Assembly (NCBI GenBank): GCA_012934845.2 | Contig: WNNJ02001556.1 | Span: forward strand, 1-64,000 | Source of the DNA: Pomphorhynchus laevis | Lineage: Eukaryota > Acanthocephala > Palaeacanthocephala > Echinorhynchida > Pomphorhynchidae | DNA length: 64,000 nucleotides | Reading direction: 5' to 3' | Shown: positions 57,817-64,000 of the stretch, in pieces | How positions within the stretch are numbered: the stretch's first letter is position 1 | How the letters are laid out: the number at the start of each line of letters is the position of its first letter | Made by a program: the position numbers and the translations under genes | The notes under the pieces: model-generated | What the model saw: the letters and a program-made list of their open reading frames with translations, nothing else | The model's database searches: none | What the model was told of the DNA's origin: nothing

Positions 57817-60749
57817 ATGAATGAAATGACGTCAATTAACGCTTTGATAAGACTTTTGGGATGCGCTGTTGCAGTATTACTGTTTGTATATTCGTTGATA
57901 CATTTCCCAGTACCTTTGATCAACAACAATCTACTTTATAATCTTAGATTTCTTACGTACATCGATGTGGTAAATTTATTTTTTTTATAAATTTGTTGTT
58001 TAAGGCTGTAAGATGAATTGATCTGTTAAGGTGGTTCAAACAATCTACTATCTAATATGCGTGTTGTACTATCTGTTTGCAATTGTTGGAAATCGTAAAC
58101 TGGAACAATCCATTTTACCAATTAGAGATTTCATATACACAGTATTGGCCTTTCCGGTCGGAATCGTAAGTAATTTATAGGACATGTGCTGCTTACCTTA
58201 AAAAAAGATTTATTTTAACGAGGCAAGTGCGTGCCAGTGCACGCTTACATGACCACAACAAAACAAAAATGTAAATCATGTGTCGAGAAGGTGTGAACGA
58301 AGGAGGTGTTTGAATGTGATAAAGGTGAGAGCGCGACGGACGTAGAGAGAGGGTTGATTCCAGCCGAGTGAGGAGGCGACGAGGAAGGATCGGATACCGT
58401 AGTTGTTGGAGTAATTGGGAACGTGGAGTAAGAGGGTATGACTGGAACGCAGCGATAACGAGGTAGGCCGAGTCTCGTCTAAGAAAACAATGTTGATGAA
58501 CAATGGGGAGACGACAGCGATGAGACGAAAAGTTACGAGAAGGCGGAGTTTGATGTGGATGGTGGGCCAAGAGAGTTGGGCAAAATATGTGGATGTGTGG
58601 TCGAAGCGACGGAGACGAAAGAGCACTCGAACGGCGGTGTTGATTATTCGTTGTAGGAGTAAGATGATGGATTTTGGAGAATTGGCGAAAAGGCTGAGGC
58701 AGTAATCGATTTTAGGGAAAAGAAGCGATGAAGAAGTATCATACATGAACGGAAGTCGATAAAGGGAAGGATACAGCAGATACCACGTGGAATTAAGTTA
58801 GACGAGCGGGCCTTGTCACAGACGAGGGTTTAAGGGAAATGTGATCATCGAAATTGAAGCCTAAGAAAGTGAGATTGTGGAAGTTTAAATGAGAAGTTTA
58901 AGTGAGAAGTTTAAATTAAAATAATTTGTAAAAAGTTCAGCTGTTTCACATAAAATGAACACAAATACTATTATAAATACTGGTGACCTACAATATCTTA
59001 AAACAATATATACATATATATTGTTTGAATATATACATATATATGTTATAATAATTATAACATATATCTAACAAAATTTTAACCATCAAGTAAATATAAA
59101 TATATGGATAAAATTGAATTAATAGAATCCTTAAATATTTTGATAAATCAAAATTATTTTAAAGTATAGACATTTATATTTAGACAAGTAAAAGGTATTC
59201 CAATGGGAAGTAATAGTGGCCCAATTATAGCTGGCTTGTTTTTAAGCTTTATAGAATATGAATTTGTTCATAACTGTGAAAAACTAAATCTAAACCATAT
59301 AAATATATGAAATATGTTTCGATACATTGATGATATGTGTGTATTTAATTCTAATAATTTTTATTAAATAAGTGAACAAATTTATCCAGAAAGCCTTATT
59401 CTTAACAAAACCAATATTAATGATAAAGAAGGTGTATATCTAGATATGAACATTAAATTAACATTAACTAAAACTACTATTAATTTATATCGTTAAAGAT
59501 GACATATTTAAATTTACAAGAAACATATTTTTGCATGAGCATTCATGCATACCATATAATATAAAATATAATACATTAAATAATGAAATTTTAAGAATTG
59601 CAACAATATGTAATGATATTGGCTTTCTTCAAAATCATTTAAATAATTTAATAGATACATATTTTAAACTAGGTTACTATAAAAATAACATTCAAGCAGA
59701 AAATAGTAAAATATATAAATCAACATAATAATATAAAGAATAAATTTAAACTCTTAAGTGGCAAATTTTTATGGATGGATAATAAATAATATACTTTGTA
59801 TTAGAATAAGATACTAGATAGTTATTTCAGAGGAAATACATCATTAGTATGTATTTGGCCCCGCTGCTATGTTGGGTAGATGAGTTAGGGACCGAAACCT
59901 GATAGCATAGCAGTTCCTCCTGATGACCTCTAATTCTTATTCGGATACAACGTCTGTTATTTATTAGTCAATTCATAAAAATGACGTTTATTTTGAATTT
60001 CAATTTTTATGTTTTGTTTATTTTATAATTGTATTAAATACGAAGACTCAGTTAGCTGATTTAATTTAGAAAGTTTTGTAGGGTTCAGTTAAAAATACAT
60101 TTGCATGACAATTGTTTTGTTTCCCTTTATTTTAAATCTAATTAAAATATAATGTCTCATATTTTAGCTTGTTTGTATACTCTTTTGGTCGATATATCTG
60201 TACAAAAAGGAGCTTATGGTACCTGTTGAATATCAGCTTCTTTCGACTACTACTCTTAGACATATTTTGGTAAACGATTTAATCAAATATTTTGAATTAA
60301 AATGCTTGTATTATTTAAGCATACATTACCCGGATTGGGGCATTGCTTTGAAGGACTGACTCAATTCCACCAATACCCAAAGAATCGTACATCAATCTTT
60401 TGTATTTTATTATGTTGTTGCATATACCTCATAGAGTATTATATTTATTAGCTATTCACCTACTTATACCTTTGTTTTTGTTTTTAAGTTTATTGATTAT
60501 CAAACAAATAACTGGACAGTTTGCTTACCCTTTTCTGAACGATTTTACTGCTTTGTATTTTACACTATTCGTGGCGGTTAACGTTTTTGTGCTTTTTATC
60601 ATCTACTTATTTGGTAAATTTATAAACGATACATTCTTTACAGCAGGTTAGATGTAGTTGAATTAATAAGGATTTTCATCTACTTTTGTTCAGGACTCGT
60701 TAAGCTTAGTCGAAGGCGATCAGTGCGTCTAGCAGCGAAGCGTAAATGA
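57817..60749 (+). CDS. AIG1/ADTRP-family membrane hydrolase, six exons
   Basis: Multi-pass membrane protein of the AIG1/ADTRP family, whose studied members hydrolyse fatty-acid esters of hydroxy fatty acids. Exons: 57817-57969, 58031-58165, 60168-60269, 60320-60401, 60452-60646, 60694-60749, joined in frame to 240 residues, the usual family length. All introns are GT-AG: 61, 2002, 50, 50 and 47 bp. Family blocks are NLRFLTYIDVVVQTIYY, VLAFPVG, FWSIYLYKKEL, LRHILHTLPG, QFHQYPKNRTS and ITGQFAYPFLNDF. Thr47 (FLTYI) and His131 (LHTLP) fall at the positions reported as catalytic in ADTRP. Reading through the last donor would stop at 60651 (TAG, 223 residues); the spliced form adds a basic tail ending AAKRK. 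The large intron contains LINE C, a Penelope-like RT remnant and a repeat. A TTTTTTAG just upstream of the start could be a splice acceptor. No lesion seen. Confidence 0.88.
58199..58880 (-). mobile_element. LINE family C 3' fragment in the AIG1-like intron
   Basis: Last ~680 bp of LINE C: LSLFANSPKSIILL, RFDHTSTYFAQLSWPTIH, LHVPNYSNNYGIRSFLVA, 3' UTR and hairpin GCGTGC/GCACGC near 58226. Antisense to the host gene. Frame breaks present. Confidence 0.9.
59101..59727 (+). mobile_element. Penelope-like reverse transcriptase remnant
   Basis: Frames read QVKGIPMGSNSGPIIAGLFL, then FRYIDDMCVFNS (catalytic IDD box) and, later, HEHSCIPYNIKYNTL with NNEILRIATICNDIGF. The IPMG and YIDD form and the SCIP/ILRIA region recall RTs of the Penelope-like group rather than the LINEs here. 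Several stops and frame changes. No GIY-YIG nuclease is seen. A hammerhead-like repeat follows at 59812, as Penelope terminal repeats often do. Class assignment is by motif only. Confidence 0.62.
59812..60075 (+). repeat. Hammerhead-like repeat, third copy
   Basis: Reverse-complement match to 11110-11470: GAGGAAATAC, GCTGCTATGTTGGGT, ACCGAAACCTGATAGC, TTCCTCCTGATGACCTCTAAT, and the tail ending GACTCAGTTAGCTGATT. It follows the Penelope-like RT remnant by ~85 bp and lies within the AIG1-like intron. Confidence 0.75.
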
Positions 60750-62039
60750 TTTGTTCATCATGTATTATTCTAAATGGAGAGTTACAAAGTATTCTTGATA
60801 TTATTTTTCTTCATTTTTCATTAAACAATTATTTTAACTTGTATTTTTAAATGAAAGTTATTTGTTTACTGCCTGTAATGCATAAATTTTAGTTCTTTCA
60901 TTGAAAATGCTCACTAATGCTTAAATTGTGATCTAAAAATCGTTTAGATCAAAATGTTTTCTTAATTCTAATTTCTCATATTGAAACAATATATCGATCA
61001 TCACATTCGCTTGCACAAAGATTAAATTCAAGACTATCAAATTGACGATATCGAAGTAACAATATAACAGAAGAGCCGTTGAACCTCTATCACAGTATCA
61101 TCAATTAAATAGAAAGTACAGAGAGTACTCTGTACTTTCTCAAATAGCCAAAAAGGAAAAATGAGAAACACAAGAAACCGACATTGTGTATGGTATATTG
61201 TGATAGCTTTAAAATACATCGCTTCAAATGGGATACATCTCTGTCGAGCATCTCATCTGATCATCTCAACGCCATTAGGAGTAGCCACACCGAAGAATTT
61301 AGAGAATTAAGAATTAAGAGCTCCGAAGAATTCCTTGTTTAGTTTTTGACAAACACACTTCGCACAGAGACGACTCATAGTTTCGTCTACTGCTAATTTA
61401 ATTGTATGGTTTATCAAGCACAATTAAATTCACAATGGCCAAGAGTTCTGATATGGAGTGTGGAGCCAATCCCGCAAGCAAATAATTAACAAGGTTCGTC
61501 AGACGATGTAAGAGGTTACTATGATCAGCCGAGAGCATATCTTGAAGATGTTCAGGGCGTAATCCAAAGCATTTATGTGAAGTGGCAGAAGGAAAAAACC
61601 GTATATCACGTAAGACAACCTGAGAATTGACCGTAATAGGTAGTGCTCAAGAAATGGTTAATTACTGAGGAATTATATGTGGAGTGTAGATCTGACAACT
61701 TTCATCCTCATAGAAGATGATTAAGCGCAAATGTCGTCAGACGTCAATCGTCTCTTTGCTTTACTGTAGTTACCAGACCTTGCCAGATCAAAACCTCACC
61801 ATAGTAGACGTTTTCATTCTGTAATCTGTTCTGCGAAAATTTGTCTGCTCTTCGAACTGACGAAAATATTTTAACAGCTAGCAATGCCACAGGCCTCCAT
61901 TAAAGACAACAGTTGCGTAATGTGTATTTAAGCCACTTTTCCATTTTTATATTTATCAGCAGGATTATAACCCAGGCATAACAAGTAAAAATTATAACAA
62001 GTAAAAGGATTTCGCCGAGTGTAAAAATTATACATAAAC
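60750..62039. other. 3' flank of AIG1-like gene and spacer
   Basis: The first ~150 bp are the likely 3' UTR. The rest shows no recognisable gene or element. A perfect 13-bp inverted repeat with a 4-base loop lies at 61111-61140. Confidence 0.5.
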
Positions 62040-62815
62040 GTGTAGCTTATGATCGATCAAGTTGCGTGATATTCGCTAATATACCTGAATCGAGTTCTGT
62101 CACTGTTCAATGTCGCTTAGACGACGATGTTACCTCTGTACGGTCAGTTATCTCAACTATGTTTAGTAAAGGGGAGGAAGAAATTGCTAAAAGACTTAAA
62201 GTCGAGAGACTATTTCGTATAGGTTGTCGTGAAGTGGGGGAATGCTAGATTGTTAAAATTGATTCTTAAATCACCAGAAGAAGCGCCGATTTTGCTCTCC
62301 CATGGCAAAATGTTAAAGGGTCGCAAAGTTCGGATACTTAAGGATCCATCGCGTAACGACCGTGAACGCCTCGCGAATGCCAAAAAAGAGATAACTGAGC
62401 GTTTAGCCTCTGGAGAAATAAATCTATGTAAATGGAATTTTCAGGTGTGCCATCGCAGACCTTTTGTTTGCTGGAAACCCAACTGCCTTTCCGTGAATCA
62501 GGATCAATAGGAATGCTAATTGATTTTAAAAAAGTACGTCAATCATACGACTTGGTAAATGTGTGTGACCGCTCGTTTAAGGTTGGTTTTTGGAATTTGC
62601 GAAGCTTACTTTGCAATTTAGGCGAATTTCGCTGCTATATGACGACATCAAATTACCATGTTTTTGCAATTTCTGAAACTTGGCTTCACGAGTATACCAT
62701 TGAAAATATATTGGACGTAGATGGTTATCGTATCATTCGTGTAGACAAGCGTCGCAACGTAGAAGTGGAGGAGTCGCTTTATATATTAAATCCAACATCA
62801 TTGTTGATAACATAA
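62040..62815 (+). mobile_element. LINE A-like 5' fragment (ORF1 end and endonuclease start)
   Basis: ORF1 C-terminus (MIFANIPESSSVTVQCRLDD, VERLFRIG, ILKDPSRNDRERLANAKKEI) then, after a frame change, the endonuclease start (FKVGFWNLRSLLCNLGEF, FAISETWLHEYT, DGYRIIRVDK). It parallels LINE A but is clearly diverged. It breaks off near 62920 and is followed by family G sequence. Confidence 0.82.
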
Positions 62816-62940
62816 CGCAGTACTTTAATCCATGTGGAACTTGTGAACTCGTATTTGCAAGTATATCAGTAACGCATAAGCAGTTCACCCTTGGTGAACT
62901 GCTTGGTGTAAACTGCCAATGGAATATCGAATATACTCTG

Positions 62941-63958
62941 CTCCCCTTTCAAGCTAGGAGGAATAGGGATCGCCAACCCATTATTTACCGCTCATATTGA
63001 GAAAACATCATCAAGAATGCTTCTATCGACTTATGATGGAGACTCTTTAGGTGATAGTCTACGCGAAAAGCAAAACACAGTACTTCATGAAATTACGCGA
63101 TTCCGAAATCAATCACATCTAGATCGTGTATCAAAAATACAAACCGACCTAGCTCCCTCCCTACAAAACACCATCAAACATGCGGCACATCTTGGTGCCT
63201 CATCGTGGCTAAGTGCCTTACCGCTAAAACACGAGAAATTTTATCTATCCATCAATGAATTCACCGATGCAATCAACGCACGATATGGAAACTTGGATCA
63301 AGGTCTTGATAAGCGATTGTGTAACTGCGGGTCGAAAATAACATTAGCGCACGCACTATCATGCAATTATGGAGCACTACCGATCATCCGACATAATGCA
63401 GTCCGGGATACAATAGCAAGTGCTCTGAGCTTAGTTGGCCACAATGTCGGAATTGAACCGGAGTTAATGTATGTTCCTGATAATATTACCTTTGAAAACT
63501 CAGCGACAACGAACAATCAATGTGCACGGCTAGCTATAGTATGCTCTGGTGTTTACGGTTCTCGATTCGAGCGAACGTTCTACGACGTTAATGTATTTTC
63601 AACACAAGCTCAATCAAACATTACTCGTGCACCTGAATCGGCCTTCGAGTACAACGAAAACTGGAAAAAATCGAAGTACAGTGAACGAGTGCGAAGAATT
63701 GAAAACAGTTCATTTGTTCCATTAGTCTTTTCAACAGCAGGAGGATTTGGCAAAGAAGCTAGCATGTTAGTGAAAACAATTGCATCGACGCTAGCACAAA
63801 AAGGACCCTTAAGTTACAGTGATTTAGCAGTGAAACTTAAGAGAAAGATCAGCTTCGAAATCGCTCGGTCAATATCTGCTAGTTTGCGAAGTCCACGCTC
63901 ATCCCGTTGTAAGCCACAGCGTTTAGGCGAGCGAGCAGTATTACAAACAGAACAGTAA
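62941..63958 (+). pseudogene. LINE G, second copy: RT end, CCHC knuckle, nuclease domain
   Basis: An open frame of about 338 codons running from the SPFKLGGIGIANP box to TAA at 63956-63958; the RT palm upstream is missing. It contains GASSWLSALPLKH, a knuckle LCNCGSKITLAHALSC (C-x-C-x7-H-x4-C) followed by IIRHNAVRDTIASAL, and then RLAIVCSGVYGSRFERTFYD with VNVF, plausibly the PD-(D/E)xK-like core of the restriction-like endonuclease of R2-group LINEs. The end is basic (KLKRKISFEIARSI, SSRCKPQRLG). No lesion within it, so this copy is younger than that at 22506-37930. Such nucleases cut target DNA for primed reverse transcription. Probably a 5'-truncated insertion next to the LINE A-like fragment. 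Confidence 0.78.
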
Positions 63959-64000
63959 CAAATAGGACTATTTTAATTGCTTTTTTCAGATTGAATTATC

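Overview
The window is nuclear DNA of an invertebrate animal (a metazoan I cannot place further). It is strongly AT-rich, carries a metazoan-type ribosomal protein S6 gene and a spliced AIG1/ADTRP-family gene with introns of 47-61 bp, and is otherwise packed with retroelements. Only these two look like host genes; nearly everything between them is mobile DNA or its debris.

Layout. 1-4.0 kb: RpS6 (minus strand) and AT-rich spacer. 4.0-13.8 kb: a microsatellite, short tandem duplications, a decayed LINE (family A) holding a CR1/L2-like LINE fragment (family B) and a whole-length but broken Ty3/Gypsy element, then tandem copies of a hammerhead-like repeat, a 16-bp minisatellite and several B/C LINE fragments. 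13.7-19.2 kb: a hammerhead-ribozyme-like motif, a fragment of a second Gypsy family and LINE remnants. 19.2-22.3 kb: LINE D with an open 1010-codon endonuclease/RT frame. 22.5-37.9 kb: one old LINE (family G, with an R2-like C-terminal zinc knuckle and nuclease region) split by three later insertions: LINE A with its 13-bp minisatellite, a 5.0-kb element with long terminal inverted repeats (TIRs) that itself carries a reverse transcriptase, and LINE C. 38.0-39.4 kb: an unrecognised broken coding stretch with a terminator-like hairpin. 39.4-41.6 kb: LINE C with an internal deletion. 41.7-49.7 kb: a tandem array of a ~396-bp repeat combining tRNA-like Pol III boxes with hammerhead-like core motifs, interrupted by a young Ty3/Gypsy element with identical 98-bp LTRs and by LINE E. 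49.7-56.9 kb: LINE E' and a nearly complete LINE B (ORF1 intact, ORF2 with one stop). 57.8-60.7 kb: the AIG1-like gene, whose 2.0-kb second intron holds LINE C, a Penelope-like RT remnant and another copy of the hammerhead-like repeat. 60.8-64 kb: spacer, a LINE A-like 5' fragment and the C-terminal part of a second family G copy.

How the parts relate. The CR1/L2-like LINEs B and C share a 3'-terminal hairpin whose stem is kept by a compensatory base change, consistent with RT recognition of the RNA end. LINE A and B/C 5' ends share a motif next to which minisatellites have grown. The Gypsy element has a leader segment complementary to its own LTR, as in Tf1-type self-priming. The two hammerhead-associated repeat families resemble the retrozymes and Penelope terminal repeats known from animals. 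The most unusual objects are the RT-carrying TIR element (28349-33350) and the tRNA-like/hammerhead-like 396-bp array.
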